Assembly (NCBI GenBank): GCA_017452785.1
Contig: JAFTLT010000018.1
Coordinates: forward strand, 1-64,000
Direction of reading: 5' to 3'
DNA from: Clostridia bacterium
Lineage (GTDB): Bacteria > Bacillota > Clostridia > Oscillospirales > Acutalibacteraceae
DNA: 64,000 bases
Below, piece by piece: positions 27,107 through 36,295 of this stretch (position 1 is the stretch's first letter; the number at the start of each line of letters is the position of its first letter). The notes below the pieces were generated by a model, which was not told the origin of the DNA, ran no database searches, and worked only from the letters and a program-made list of their open reading frames with translations. Position numbers and translations under genes: made by a program.

Positions 27107-28540
27107 ATGAAAAACATAGTAATATCTTTATCAAATGCCTCAAAAACTAACGGCGGAATTTTTGAAGGCTTCGGCACAAGTCTTTGCTGGTGGGCAAACA
27201 GAGTGGGCTTTTCAGAAAAGCTGACAGCAGACTCTGCAAGACTTTTTTTCAGCCCAGAGGGCTTAGGTCTTAACATTATGCGCTATAATATCGGTGGCGG
27301 TGACAACCCCGAACACAGCCATATTACAAGAACCGATTCCGAAATGCCCGGTTGGTGGAAATATGACGAAAAAACCAAATCTTTCGTCTTTAACTCTGAC
27401 ACTGACAAAAATCAGCTTGCGGTTCTGTCTGCCGCATATAAAGCAGCAGGCAAAGATGCCTATGTTGAAGCCTTTTCAAATTCACCGCCATATTATATGA
27501 CCGTCAGCGGCTGCACATCAGGCAGCAAAAACGCTGTTGCAAACAACCTGAAAAAATCTCAGATTACCCCCTTTGCAGAGTACCTTGCCAATGTCTGCAG
27601 CTACATTCAGACAAACTGCCGCATAAAAATCAGAAGCCTTGCCGCAATGAATGAGCCCTTCACCAAATACTGGCATGCTTACTCCGATAAGCAGGAGGGC
27701 TGCCATGTCTCTCCGGGCAAAATGCAAAGTCAGCTTCTCGTTGCAACTGCAAATGCTCTGAAAGCTAGCGGCCTTAGTGATATCACTGTCACTGCAACAG
27801 ATGAAACTAACACAAAACTGCAGCTTTACTCTCTGAAAAACCTCAGTGACGAAGCAATGGCAGTTGTGGGCAGAGTCAGCACTCACACCTATTCAAAAGC
27901 TACACCAAAGGTTGGCGAATATGCACGCTCAAAAGGCAAAAACATATGGATGAGTGAAACTGACTGGAGCAGCACAAGCGGCGAAACTGACGGTGAGATG
28001 GGTCCTGCAATATGGCTCAGTGAAAAAATCATAGAAGATATGAAGACTATTTCACCCACCGGGTGGGTTATCTGGCAGATTATTGCCGGCTACATTTCCC
28101 ACGTACCTGACAGCAAAGGCAGACTTGATATGCCCGGAATGCCTGATCTGACAAAGGGATATTGGGGCACTGCATTTGCAGACATTGACAAAGAAGAAAT
28201 TTATCTGACTCAGAAGTACTATGCCTTCGGTCAGTTTTCACGCTATATCCGTCCGGGTATGACTATAATTCACCTTAACAGCCGTCACGCACTTGCCGCT
28301 TATGACAAGGTCACCGGCAAAACAGTGCTCACTGCAGTAAACCCCAAAGCAAACAAGCAGCAGCGAACCTACACCTTTGAGGATATATCCCTTGAAGATA
28401 AAACCGTCAAAGTGGTGCGCACCAGCGGCAGCCTTGCAAGCGGTGAACACTGGGCAGACCTTGGCAGCATTACTCCAAAGGGTAACTCCTTCAGCACCGA
28501 GCTTCACCCCTACAGCATTACAACTTTTATAATAGAATAA
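27107..28540 (+). CDS. Glycoside hydrolase family 30 enzyme (endo-1,6-galactanase-like)
   Basis: 477 residues from the ATG at 27107 with TAAGGAGAATCCCCTG upstream; an in-frame start at 27065 would sit in the preceding terminator. GH30 features: FEGFGTSLCWWANRVGF, MRYNIGGGDNP, acid/base Glu in AAMNEPFTKYW, nucleophile Glu in IWMSETDWSS, and a C-terminal beta-domain (YYAFGQFSRYIRPGM). This form resembles the endo-beta-1,6-galactanase subgroup. There is no signal peptide, so it likely degrades imported oligosaccharides, in keeping with the cytoplasmic beta-galactosidase nearby. Confidence 0.85.
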   Translation: MKNIVISLSNASKTNGGIFEGFGTSLCWWANRVGFSEKLTADSARLFFSPEGLGLNIMRYNIGGGDNPEHSHITRTDSEMPGWWKYDEKTKSFVFNSDTDKNQLAVLSAAYKAAGKDAYVEAFSNSPPYYMTVSGCTSGSKNAVANNLKKSQITPFAEYLANVCSYIQTNCRIKIRSLAAMNEPFTKYWHAYSDKQEGCHVSPGKMQSQLLVATANALKASGLSDITVTATDETNTKLQLYSLKNLSDEAMAVVGRVSTHTYSKATPKVGEYARSKGKNIWMSETDWSSTSGETDGEMGPAIWLSEKIIEDMKTISPTGWVIWQIIAGYISHVPDSKGRLDMPGMPDLTKGYWGTAFADIDKEEIYLTQKYYAFGQFSRYIRPGMTIIHLNSRHALAAYDKVTGKTVLTAVNPKANKQQRTYTFEDISLEDKTVKVVRTSGSLASGEHWADLGSITPKGNSFSTELHPYSITTFIIE

Positions 28541-28553
28541 GAATTATCTGACA

Positions 28554-28594
28554 ATACTTCCTGTATCCGCATTCTTACGGGAAGTATGCTTTTT
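28554..28594 (+). terminator. Terminator after GH30 gene
   Basis: Stem ATACTTCCTGT / ACGGGAAGTAT followed by CTTTTTA. Confidence 0.75.
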
Positions 28595-28595
28595 A

Positions 28596-28624
28596 TTGAC
28601 ATAAAACATAATTATTGATATAAT
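28596..28624 (+). promoter_or_regulatory. Promoter of the cytidylyltransferase operon
   Basis: TTGACA (28596-28601), 17-bp spacer, TATAAT (28619-28624): a near-consensus promoter about 67 bp before the start codon. Confidence 0.8.
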
Positions 28625-28690
28625 GATATTCAAGAGAGTTTAAGAATAATAAAATCAAAATAAACTATTAATTTCACGGAGGTTATTATT

Positions 28691-29395
28691 ATGAACATCG
28701 GTTTAATCATTGCCGGCGGCGTCGGCCAGAGAATGAAAATGAATGTACCTAAGCAGTTTATTAAGGTGCTCGGCAAACCCATTATGATTTACACTCTTGA
28801 AGCATTTGAAAGAAATAAAAATATCGACGAGGTTGTTGTTGTCTGCCTTAAAGGCTGGGAAGAAAAGCTTCAGAAATGGTGCGAGGAATACGGCATTAAA
28901 AAGCTCAAGCACATCGTTCCCGGCGGCAGCACAGGCATGGAGTCTCTTCGCAACGGTATGTATGCTCTTAAGGAGCACTATCCCGAAGATTCAATTATTG
29001 TTATCCACGATGCAGTCCGTCCTCTTATTTCAGATGCAATCATCGACACAAATATTGAGGGTGTTAAGGAATTCGGCACTGCTATCACCTGCGTTCCCAC
29101 AACAGAGGCTCTGCTTTACAGTGAGGATATGATAAGCTCAGAAAAAATCGTTGACAGAAACCTTATTGCAAGAACTCAGACCCCTCAGTCTCTTTATCTT
29201 TCAAAGTTTATCTGGGCGCACGAAGAAGCTATCAGCCGTGGCATAAAAGATACTGTTGCTACATGCACTCTCTTAGTTGACCTTGGTGAAAGCGTACACA
29301 TCGTATGGGGCGAAGAAACAAACTTCAAAGTAACAACAGCAGAGCATATAGCTCTTATGGAAGCATATATCAAAGTCGGAGCAATCGGTGGCTGA
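28691..29395 (+). CDS. IspD/TarI-type cytidylyltransferase
   Basis: 234-residue CTP-dependent nucleotidyltransferase. IspD superfamily markers: IIAGGVGQRMKMNVPKQF (CTP loop with basic residues), IHDAVRPLIS, RTQTPQSLY, and KVTTAEHIALME. It transfers CMP to a phosphorylated polyol: methylerythritol-4-P (isoprenoids) if IspD, ribitol-5-P or a similar pentitol if TarI-like. The operon partners, an SDR-type reductase/epimerase and a ribulose-5-P 4-epimerase-like aldolase, point to CDP-polyol or CDP-sugar synthesis for a surface polymer rather than isoprenoids; this is inferred. Confidence 0.85.
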   Translation: MNIGLIIAGGVGQRMKMNVPKQFIKVLGKPIMIYTLEAFERNKNIDEVVVVCLKGWEEKLQKWCEEYGIKKLKHIVPGGSTGMESLRNGMYALKEHYPEDSIIVIHDAVRPLISDAIIDTNIEGVKEFGTAITCVPTTEALLYSEDMISSEKIVDRNLIARTQTPQSLYLSKFIWAHEEAISRGIKDTVATCTLLVDLGESVHIVWGEETNFKVTTAEHIALMEAYIKVGAIGG

Positions 29396-29396
29396 T

Positions 29397-30449
29397 ATGA
29401 CAAATATAGTTAAAGCTGATATTGAAAAAATCGTCTCGGCAAAGCTCTCGTGGCATAAGCTGCAAAACAAAACAGTGCTCATAACAGGTGCAACAGGCTT
29501 CATTGGCTCATTTATCATTCATTCCCTTATGAGAAAAAATGAAACGGATAATCTTGGTGTTAAAGTCCTTGCCCTTGTGAGAAATGCTGACAGAGCAAGA
29601 GGCGCATACGGCGAATATGAAAAGGCAGGCTATCTCTCATTTATTGAGCAAGACGTCTGCGTACCCCTGCCGACTGATAAAAAAGCCGACTATATTATTC
29701 ATTGTGCATCAAATGCTGCACCTAAGGAATATTCTCTCTATCCCGTTGAAACAATGAAAACCAACTTTTACGGCACTCTTAATCTGCTTGATTATGCAAA
29801 GGCAGTGAACGCTGAGAGCTTCCTTTATGTTTCAACTATAGAGGTTTACGGCACAACTCACGGCATTGACAGAATTGACGAAGACACCTATGGCGAAATT
29901 GATGCTATGAAGGTTCGCTCCTGCTATCCTCTTAGCAAAAAAAGCTGTGAGACTCTCTCAATCAGCTATGCCGATGAATATGGGGTCAACGTTAAAATAG
30001 GCAGACTCAGCTATATTTTCGGCCCCGGAATGAAGCCGGGGGACTCAAAGATAGTTGCAGTTTTCCCCAAGTGCATTGCCGACGGTGAAAACATTGTTAT
30101 GAAAAGCAAGGGCGAACAGCTTCGCTCATATACCTATGTTACAGATGCAATAACGGGTCTTCTTACCGTTCTTCTTGACGGTGAAAACGGCAACGCTTAT
30201 AACATTGCATCAAAGCTCTGCATAACAACAGTTGCAGGCATAGCACATACCCTTGTTGACTCTTATCCCGAAAAAGGCCTGAAGGTTATTTTTAACCTTC
30301 CCACCGACGCTGAGGCAAAAGGCTTCTCTCTTATTGAAAATGCAGTGCTTTCAAGTGAAAAACTTGAAGCTCTCGGCTGGCAGCCTCAGACAGATCTTGT
30401 TACAGGTCTTAAAAACGTAGTCAGCGAACAACTTGAACTCAAAGCATAA
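29397..30449 (+). CDS. NAD-dependent epimerase/dehydratase (extended SDR)
   Basis: 350 residues from the ATG at 29397; a GTG 9 bp earlier overlaps the upstream gene. Rossmann motif TGATGFIGS near residue 30, catalytic tyrosine in the SCYPLSKKSCE segment (YPLSK in place of the usual YxxxK), STIEVYG, and YIFGPGM. This is the nucleotide-sugar epimerase/dehydratase/reductase family. Position directly after the cytidylyltransferase (one base between stop and ATG) suggests that it acts on the CDP-linked product or its precursor. Confidence 0.87.
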   Translation: MTNIVKADIEKIVSAKLSWHKLQNKTVLITGATGFIGSFIIHSLMRKNETDNLGVKVLALVRNADRARGAYGEYEKAGYLSFIEQDVCVPLPTDKKADYIIHCASNAAPKEYSLYPVETMKTNFYGTLNLLDYAKAVNAESFLYVSTIEVYGTTHGIDRIDEDTYGEIDAMKVRSCYPLSKKSCETLSISYADEYGVNVKIGRLSYIFGPGMKPGDSKIVAVFPKCIADGENIVMKSKGEQLRSYTYVTDAITGLLTVLLDGENGNAYNIASKLCITTVAGIAHTLVDSYPEKGLKVIFNLPTDAEAKGFSLIENAVLSSEKLEALGWQPQTDLVTGLKNVVSEQLELKA

Positions 30450-30467
30450 GAAAGGATTATTATTCCT

Positions 30468-31163
30468 ATGTTAGAACAGCTCAAAAAAGAAGTTCTTGAG
30501 GCTAATCTCAGTCTCCCCACTTACGGACTTGTCACCTTCACATGGGGCAATGTCAGCGGAATTGACAGAGAAAAAGGTCTCATTGTCATTAAACCCAGCG
30601 GTGTTGAGTACGACGTAATGACCGCAGAGGATATGGTTGTTGTTGACCTTGAAGGCAATGTTGTTGAGGGCAGACTAAATCCGTCCTCAGACACGGCAAC
30701 ACATATTGAAATTTATAAAGCCTTCCCCAATGTGGGCGGTGTCATTCACACCCACTCCCCTTGGGCAACCTCATGGGCACAGGCAGGCAGAAGCATTCCC
30801 GCTTACGGTACCACTCATGCTGACTACTTCTACGGTGAAATTCCCTGCACAAGACAGCTCACCCCTGAAGAAGTTGAAAAAGCCTATGAAAAAGAAACAG
30901 GCACTGTTATTATCGAGGCTTTCACAGAAAGAAACATTGACCCCGATGCAGTACCCGGTGTAATTGTCTATAAGCACGGTCCTTTTGCTTGGGGCAAAAA
31001 TGCAAAGACGGCAGTTCACAATGCTGTTGTTATGGAAACTGTTGCCAATATGGCGTACCATGCAGAGCAGATAAATCCTGCACACACGCCCATTGAGCAA
31101 TATCTTTTAGATAAGCACTATATGAGAAAGCACGGCCCCAACGCCTATTACGGACAAAAGTAA
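30468..31163 (+). CDS. araD: L-ribulose-5-phosphate 4-epimerase-like class II aldolase
   Basis: 231 residues, the typical AraD length. Motifs: [17 protein letters not shown], zinc ligands in [28 protein letters not shown] and [10 protein letters not shown], and the C-terminal [14 protein letters not shown]. AraD interconverts L-ribulose-5-P and D-xylulose-5-P. No araA or araB are nearby; here it is the third gene of a cytidylyltransferase operon and may supply or epimerise the pentulose phosphate that is later reduced and CDP-activated. Confidence 0.87.
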   Translation: MLEQLKKEVLEANLSLPTYGLVTFTWGNVSGIDREKGLIVIKPSGVEYDVMTAEDMVVVDLEGNVVEGRLNPSSDTATHIEIYKAFPNVGGVIHTHSPWATSWAQAGRSIPAYGTTHADYFYGEIPCTRQLTPEEVEKAYEKETGTVIIEAFTERNIDPDAVPGVIVYKHGPFAWGKNAKTAVHNAVVMETVANMAYHAEQINPAHTPIEQYLLDKHYMRKHGPNAYYGQK

Positions 31164-31166
31164 TAT

Positions 31167-31240
31167 CAATTAGTAATGAGCAATTAGCAATTGTGGTGGG
31201 TTTACCGCCGACCAACAGTTAGTTTGTTCCCGCAGAGCTG
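31167..31240 (+). repeat. Post-stop repeat, copy 1
   Basis: Directly after the araD-like stop: AATTAGCAATTGTGGT then GGGTTTACCGCC and later CCGCAGAG. It matches the inverted copy at 31385-31415 (AATTAGCAATTGTGGT, 16 bp identical) and a diverged copy after cysK. Confidence 0.65.
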
Positions 31241-31280
31241 AAGCTCAGAAACTTATAGTTTTATCAATCTTAAATAAACG

Positions 31281-31320
31281 GCAGGTCACTTCCAAATTGG
31301 TAGTGACCTGCTTATTTTTT
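31281..31320 (+). terminator. Terminator of the cytidylyltransferase operon
   Basis: Stem GCAGGTCACT / AGTGACCTGC followed by TTATTTTTT. Confidence 0.85.
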
Positions 31321-31384
31321 ATAAATGACGGTAGTTGATGTCTGTACCAACTTTCTCTACAGGTAAACTTTTACTTATAAGTCA

Positions 31385-31415
31385 TCGGTAAACCTGCGAC
31401 CACAATTGCTAATTA
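31385..31415 (-). repeat. Post-stop repeat, copy 2
   Basis: On the minus strand TAATTAGCAATTGTGGTCGCAGG, partly overlapping the 3' end of the FN3/PepSY gene, whose TAG stop lies inside the repeat. Confidence 0.6.
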
Positions 31416-32287
31416 CTTTTTTCTACGGATATTATCTTTCCGCTTGAGGCATTGACTTCATATTCATACTCATATCCGCCGTAATAGAATTCTACCTCAT
31501 ATACCTTGATACCGTTTTCTCTGTCCAACTTACATTCAAAACCGATGACCTGATTTTTACTGAGCTTTGCGTGCTCCAGAGCGATTGTTCCGGCTTTCGA
31601 TGTGCCTATGAGCTTTTCCTGAGCAGCATTGGTTGTTGCCACTGCAGTTCCCGATGTTCTGACACTCAGCACATCTGAAAAATCACCGTATCTGCTTGTT
31701 CCGTCAGCCTGCTTGAAATAGGCTCTTACTTTGAATTTATAAACTGTGCCTGCTTTTCTGCCTGTGATTTTTGCAGTTGTACCTGTTACGGCTGTCTTTC
31801 TGACATATTTGCCTTTTGTTGCGCTGTAGATAAACACCTGATAGCCTGTTGCTCTTTTAACTTCTGACCATTTGAGAGTCACACTTGTTTTGTTTTTTGC
31901 GCTTGCCTTGAGCACCTCAACCTCATCAGGCTCTGTTGCTGCCGTGATTGCCGCATAAGGTGAATATACATAACCCGAAGCTGTTTTATCATAAGCTCTG
32001 ACTCTGAATTTATAAGTCTTTGCACTCATAAGGTCATCCGCCTCAAAGCATGTCTTTTTTGTGTTACCGAGCTTTATCCATTTCTTTGCAGCTTCATTAT
32101 AGATATACACCTGATAACCGTCGGCAGAGTTCACCGCTGACCACTTGAGATTTATCTCGTCATCGTCTATGTTATATGCTGTCAGGGCAGTCACCTTACT
32201 GAGAGCTGCTGAGGACATAAGAGTAAAGGTTGACACTGTTATGAGAAGTGCGAGCACCAATGATAATAATTTTTTTGTTCTTTTCAT
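31409..32287 (-). CDS. Secreted protein with two fibronectin III domains and PepSY-like C-terminus
   Basis: 292 residues from the ATG at 32287 (AGAGGTGAT upstream; a GTG 9 bp earlier is less likely). Signal peptide of about 28 residues (KKLLSLVLALLITVSTFTLMSSA). Two FnIII modules at about 30-125 and 125-220, each with the SADGYQVYIY / ATGYQVFIY and TYKFRVRAY / YKFKVRAY strand signatures. The last 65 residues (IALEHAKLSKNQVIGFECKLD, YEYEVNASSGKIISVE) resemble a PepSY domain. Probably cell-surface or secreted; its PepSY unit resembles those of the neighbouring gene, suggesting a functional pair. Confidence 0.82.
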   Translation of the reverse strand: MKRTKKLLSLVLALLITVSTFTLMSSAALSKVTALTAYNIDDDEINLKWSAVNSADGYQVYIYNEAAKKWIKLGNTKKTCFEADDLMSAKTYKFRVRAYDKTASGYVYSPYAAITAATEPDEVEVLKASAKNKTSVTLKWSEVKRATGYQVFIYSATKGKYVRKTAVTGTTAKITGRKAGTVYKFKVRAYFKQADGTSRYGDFSDVLSVRTSGTAVATTNAAQEKLIGTSKAGTIALEHAKLSKNQVIGFECKLDRENGIKVYEVEFYYGGYEYEYEVNASSGKIISVEKSN

Positions 32288-32341
32288 GTAAATCACCTCT
32301 TTATATATTATTTGATAATTGACTGTTTATTCTTTTATGTT

Positions 32342-32947
32342 TTATCTGCCTGAAAAGAGTTGTGCAAAAAGTGCTTCAAAGAAGAGTTCAACCTTATCGA
32401 AGAAGTTTCTGCTTATATCCTGTTCCTTGTCTACTACCTTGCCTGATGCAGCAATTACATCGCAGGAATATTTGCAGTCATAATTCTTGATAAATTCCAC
32501 TTCGTAATAAACTACGCCGTCGTCACGGTCTTTTTCTGCCTTGAGAAGCTTAACATCTTCAGCGCTGAAGCCGAAGGCTGCATATGCTGCTTCGAGTGCA
32601 GCTTCCTTGCCGATGTCACCTGAGAGCACAACATCAGGATTGAGCTTTTCTACATCTCTGTCTTTTGAGAGGATCTTGCCGTCTGCAGCTCTGACTTCAT
32701 AGTCATATTCCAGATAAGCGTCTGCATTTTTTACAAGGAATTCTACATCGTATTCCTTAACGCCATTTTCATAATCAACGCCGGCTCTGATATAAGCCAC
32801 ATCTGCTTCTTTATAGCCTGCGTCGCCAAGAGCAATTTCCTTTGCCTGCTGAGCTGATATATCCGCTGCAAAGGCTGAAAGTGAAAGTGAAAATACGAGC
32901 AAGAGTGAGAGTGCGAGTGATGATAATTTCTTAAAGTTCTTTTTCAT
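32342..32947 (-). CDS. Secreted protein with two PepSY domains
   Basis: 201 residues: signal peptide of about 28 residues ending AFAAD, then two PepSY repeats at about 30-100 and 105-185 (ISAQQAKEIALGDAGYKEADV, NGVKEYDVEFLV, YDYEVRAADGKIL; second copy GKEAALEAAYAAFGFSAEDV, YYEVEFIKN, CDVIAASGKVV). PepSY units are thought to restrain peptidases or act in the envelope. It lies 54 bp upstream of the FN3/PepSY gene in the same direction. Confidence 0.85.
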   Translation of the reverse strand: MKKNFKKLSSLALSLLLVFSLSLSAFAADISAQQAKEIALGDAGYKEADVAYIRAGVDYENGVKEYDVEFLVKNADAYLEYDYEVRAADGKILSKDRDVEKLNPDVVLSGDIGKEAALEAAYAAFGFSAEDVKLLKAEKDRDDGVVYYEVEFIKNYDCKYSCDVIAASGKVVDKEQDISRNFFDKVELFFEALFAQLFSGR

Positions 32948-33100
32948 GGTTTTTTCACCTTTCTGTTTTTAGCAGTTGTCTCTGCATTTTTAATTTTTTA
33001 TTTTTGTCTGTAACTCTTTCTTGTTACACCCATATAATACACGTGAAAGATTAAAGAACGATTAGAAAAATTAAAAAAGTGAAAAATTTATAAAAAATCA

Positions 33101-33124
33101 AAAGCAGGCTGAAAAACCTGCTTT
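33101..33124 (-). terminator. Terminator of the methyltransferase-to-trmO operon
   Basis: Stem AAAGCAGG / CCTGCTTT immediately after the trmO stop, with a U-rich tract beyond on the minus strand. Confidence 0.75.
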
Positions 33125-33790
33125 TTACAATATATCTGTCACTCTCAGCTTGCCGTCTGAAACCTTGAATTTTATTTCCTTATCCGCAAAGCAAAAGCCG
33201 TAAACTCTGTCAGGGTCACTCTGATACGACGGTCTTGGGTCACCGCCCAGTACGCACAAAAGCTCCTGTCTTTTATTTTCAGGTACCCTGCCGAGAAGCT
33301 CATCGTCTATCTCAACGGCAAGTTTCCTTTCTCCTAAGGCTTCAGTGAAGCCTCCGACAGCGTTTGGTATGCTGTCACAATAAGGCAGATAGGGCTTTAC
33401 ATCATATATAGGTGTGCCGTTCATCAGGTCGCAGCCTCTTACGTAAAGCACAGGTCCCTCATCCTTGGTGAATTCTATTGCTTCAAGGCGTACACATGAA
33501 AGACCAATGGGATTAGGTCTGAAAGGTGAACGGGTAGCAAACACTCCTATTCGCTTATTTCCGCCAAGCAGAGGCGGCCTGACCGTAGGCGACCAGTTTT
33601 CTTTCTTACTCTCTGAAAACTCCCACAGCAGCCATATATGCGAAAAATCCTCAAGTCCTCTGAAGGCATCTGCGTTTCTGTATTCCTTTTCAAAAACTAC
33701 CTTACCCTTTATTTCTTCAATGAGTCCGCTTTGCCTTGGCAGACCGAACTTTGTTTTGAAGTCTGTGTAGATATGTGCAATTACCTTCAT
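33125..33790 (-). CDS. trmO: TrmO-like tRNA methyltransferase (TsaA family)
   Basis: 221 residues from the ATG at 33790, which overlaps the GDPD stop (ATGA). Family signatures: FKTKFGLPRQSG near the N-terminus and ATRSPFRPNPIGLSCVRLE. TrmO methylates N6-threonylcarbamoyladenosine at position 37 of certain tRNAs using SAM. Last gene of a five-gene minus-strand operon (methyltransferase, HAD, unknown membrane protein, GDPD, trmO). Confidence 0.88.
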   Translation of the reverse strand: MKVIAHIYTDFKTKFGLPRQSGLIEEIKGKVVFEKEYRNADAFRGLEDFSHIWLLWEFSESKKENWSPTVRPPLLGGNKRIGVFATRSPFRPNPIGLSCVRLEAIEFTKDEGPVLYVRGCDLMNGTPIYDVKPYLPYCDSIPNAVGGFTEALGERKLAVEIDDELLGRVPENKRQELLCVLGGDPRPSYQSDPDRVYGFCFADKEIKFKVSDGKLRVTDIL

Positions 33791-34620
33791 CTGTAATACT
33801 TCCCTGATTTTTTGAGATAATCTGTCAGCATGCCGGGCCAATCTGTCTGAATCAGGTCAAAGCCTCTGTCTGCAATCCAGCCCCAGCCCTCAGCTTCACT
33901 CTTTGTTAAGGAGGTGTCATCACTGTGACCGCCTGCAAGCTGCTTTTTATGGCTGAATATAATCGAGTTTGCCCATACCAGAGTGCCGTCCTTGTGCATT
34001 CTTTCAATAAATTCCTCACTCGCAACCTCGGCAGAGTCCGAAGAGAAACAGCACTCAACGCCCACATAGTTTATGCCGCTTTTAAGCATTTCTTCGTGGT
34101 GAGGATGAGTGTTTGTCACAATTGGCATATAAGGCACATCAGGTGCAAGGTCTTTGAGCACACTTAAAACCTTTTCGCTGTATTTGCTTTTGACAAGCAC
34201 CTGATCTGTCATACCGTGACGTTCAACAGCCTTATATATCTTTTCAGGTGCAGACCAGAATTTATCAATATTTATAAAGCATCTGCCCTTAAATTCTTCG
34301 AGGAAATCGTCAAAAGATGCTATGCCGAACTGTGTGGGTGTATTGTCGCCGTTTATATATCGCAGCTTTTTCACCATTGACGAGGGCAAAAGGCGCAGAC
34401 TTACAGGCAAGCCTAAATGAGGCACCTCCATGCCCGGATGAAAGAGAAACAGCTCCCCGTCAAGGCTGATACTAAGGTCAACCTCAATCATATCAGCACC
34501 TTGTTTGAGTGCAATTTCATAAGAAGCAAGGCTGTTGCAGGGAATGTTTCCGCCTGCAGCACCTCTGTGAGCCACTACAATTATATTTTCTTTTGCTTTT
34601 TCTCTTAAATTAAAAGACAT
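33787..34620 (-). CDS. Glycerophosphodiester phosphodiesterase family protein
   Basis: 277 residues. GDPD barrel features: VAHRGAAGGNIPCNSLASYEIA at the start (catalytic His-Arg), GADMIEVDLSISLDGELFLFHPG (metal-binding Glu and Asp; the usual HD is HP here) and RGFDLIQTDWP near the end. No signal peptide, so probably cytoplasmic, cleaving glycerophosphodiesters to glycerol-3-phosphate. The His-Pro in place of His-Asp at the second catalytic histidine is slightly unusual and could alter activity. Confidence 0.85.
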   Translation of the reverse strand: MSFNLREKAKENIIVVAHRGAAGGNIPCNSLASYEIALKQGADMIEVDLSISLDGELFLFHPGMEVPHLGLPVSLRLLPSSMVKKLRYINGDNTPTQFGIASFDDFLEEFKGRCFINIDKFWSAPEKIYKAVERHGMTDQVLVKSKYSEKVLSVLKDLAPDVPYMPIVTNTHPHHEEMLKSGINYVGVECCFSSDSAEVASEEFIERMHKDGTLVWANSIIFSHKKQLAGGHSDDTSLTKSEAEGWGWIADRGFDLIQTDWPGMLTDYLKKSGKYYR

Positions 34621-34631
34621 ATTATCACATC

Positions 34632-36284
34632 CTATTTCTTACTTCCAAACAATTCGGTAAAATTCATAAGCACACTAAACAAAACCCCGAAGCCCAAACC
34701 GGAAAACAGCCACGGAAAATCTTTGAGGTTATCAAGCGCCTGTTGAAAAGATCCGGTTTCTATCCAATCGGTTATCAGTGCAAAGCCTGACATACCAAGC
34801 GAATAAAGAGTTCCTGAAATAATTGCCATAAAAAGAATTATTGTAAACTTCTTTTTTGAACTGAATATAGGGTCAGAAAAATGCTTACGCTCCGTCTTAG
34901 TGAGGTTTTCCAAATTAGCTTTTTTCACAGCAACTCTTGCACATTCCTCTACGGTGGGCATATATATAATTCCGCTGAGTTCTTCATCTTCAGGAGTATA
35001 TACTATATCAGTAAAATATCTCTTGCCTTTGTCATAAAAACTTGCAGAAAAAGCATCATTATATTCATGCGGATGTTTACCCAGACAAACATATCCGCAC
35101 AGAAAGTTTATAATTTCGCCATCTTCAATACACTTAATATGAAACCTACAGTTCTTTTCAAAACCCACAATAAGATCCAAGCCATATGTGGTTACTTCTT
35201 TAGGTTTGATTATCTCACCATCTCTATAAAAGTCAGGGTATTCTCCCTGAAAGCCCGCCTCTTTGACTATATCGGATATTTTGTTTCTTCTTTGAGAAAT
35301 TGTTTCTTCTGTGCAAATAACCTCTGATGATTTTGCATACCCTTCCTGTGAATTAAAAAATTTATTATATATTACTCTCCACAAGCCTTCGTATTTCTTA
35401 TCGCAAAGAGTTGTGATATAAAGTTTTTTCTTTTCAATATCATCATAGACTACCAAAGACTTACTAAGCTCTATAAGCGCATTTTGCTTTTCAGGTTCAT
35501 CAGGCTTTTCATAGTGAATACCTGCTGAATAAGGAATATTGACCAGAGCCTCAGCAAGAGGCAAAAGATCTTTTTCCATGTCATTAAGATAATCTGCTGC
35601 ATATTTTTCTTTTTCAAGCAGTGCAAATGCGATGTTCCTGAGATAATCCCACGGGTTAGAAAAAACAACTGTATTTACTGCATTGAAAACCTGTGTTTCA
35701 ACTTCGCAAGAGCTAAAAATAATTTTTGTTTTTACTGTTTCGTCTTCAAAATAGTTGTCAACGAGCATTTCAAGACAATACTTATCACCATACTCATACA
35801 ATTCTACCCATAAAGGAGTCTCGAAAAAGTTGATAATATTTTCACTATAGGCATTGTGAAATATCAGCTTTTTGGTAAAAGCACTGTTGTCCACAAGCAA
35901 TAACTCTATATTACCTTCATCATCTTTTATGTGAAAATCTGTATAGTCTCTTTCCAGGCATTCGAGAGCGACATCAAAATCTTTGCAGATAAGCCTTGCT
36001 GTTTTATAATTTTCTTTATCCGCTTTTTCTTTCAGTTCAGCAAACTCTTTGAGTCTGCTTTTGAAAAAGCCCATAAGCTCATCATATGATAAATCAGCTT
36101 TAAAAAAGATTTCCTTGTCTTTGCTGTCAGCATCAAATCTGTATTCTGCCTCTCTTCTGACAGTTTTAAGCACCTTTTTCTTTTTGGATTCCTCTATATT
36201 CTCTTTGCCGAAATCTTTTATTAAAACACAAAGAGTATCATAAAACCCTACAGTTTTAATCAAGTCTATATCACAATGCTTCAT
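34632..36284 (-). CDS. Unknown protein with two C-terminal TM helices
   Basis: 550 residues from the ATG at 36284 (GAGGTGAGAAG upstream, beginning 12 bp after the HAD stop). A large soluble N-terminal part of about 470 residues (repeated acidic helices, for example EDEELSGIIYMPTVEECA), then two TM segments (FTIILFMAIISGTLYSLGM and LFSGLGFGVLFSVLMNF) at about 490-545. I do not recognise the family. Genes on both sides are tightly packed, so it is cotranscribed with HAD and GDPD. Confidence 0.7.
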   Translation of the reverse strand: MKHCDIDLIKTVGFYDTLCVLIKDFGKENIEESKKKKVLKTVRREAEYRFDADSKDKEIFFKADLSYDELMGFFKSRLKEFAELKEKADKENYKTARLICKDFDVALECLERDYTDFHIKDDEGNIELLLVDNSAFTKKLIFHNAYSENIINFFETPLWVELYEYGDKYCLEMLVDNYFEDETVKTKIIFSSCEVETQVFNAVNTVVFSNPWDYLRNIAFALLEKEKYAADYLNDMEKDLLPLAEALVNIPYSAGIHYEKPDEPEKQNALIELSKSLVVYDDIEKKKLYITTLCDKKYEGLWRVIYNKFFNSQEGYAKSSEVICTEETISQRRNKISDIVKEAGFQGEYPDFYRDGEIIKPKEVTTYGLDLIVGFEKNCRFHIKCIEDGEIINFLCGYVCLGKHPHEYNDAFSASFYDKGKRYFTDIVYTPEDEELSGIIYMPTVEECARVAVKKANLENLTKTERKHFSDPIFSSKKKFTIILFMAIISGTLYSLGMSGFALITDWIETGSFQQALDNLKDFPWLFSGLGFGVLFSVLMNFTELFGSKK

Positions 36285-36295
36285 CTTCTCACCTC

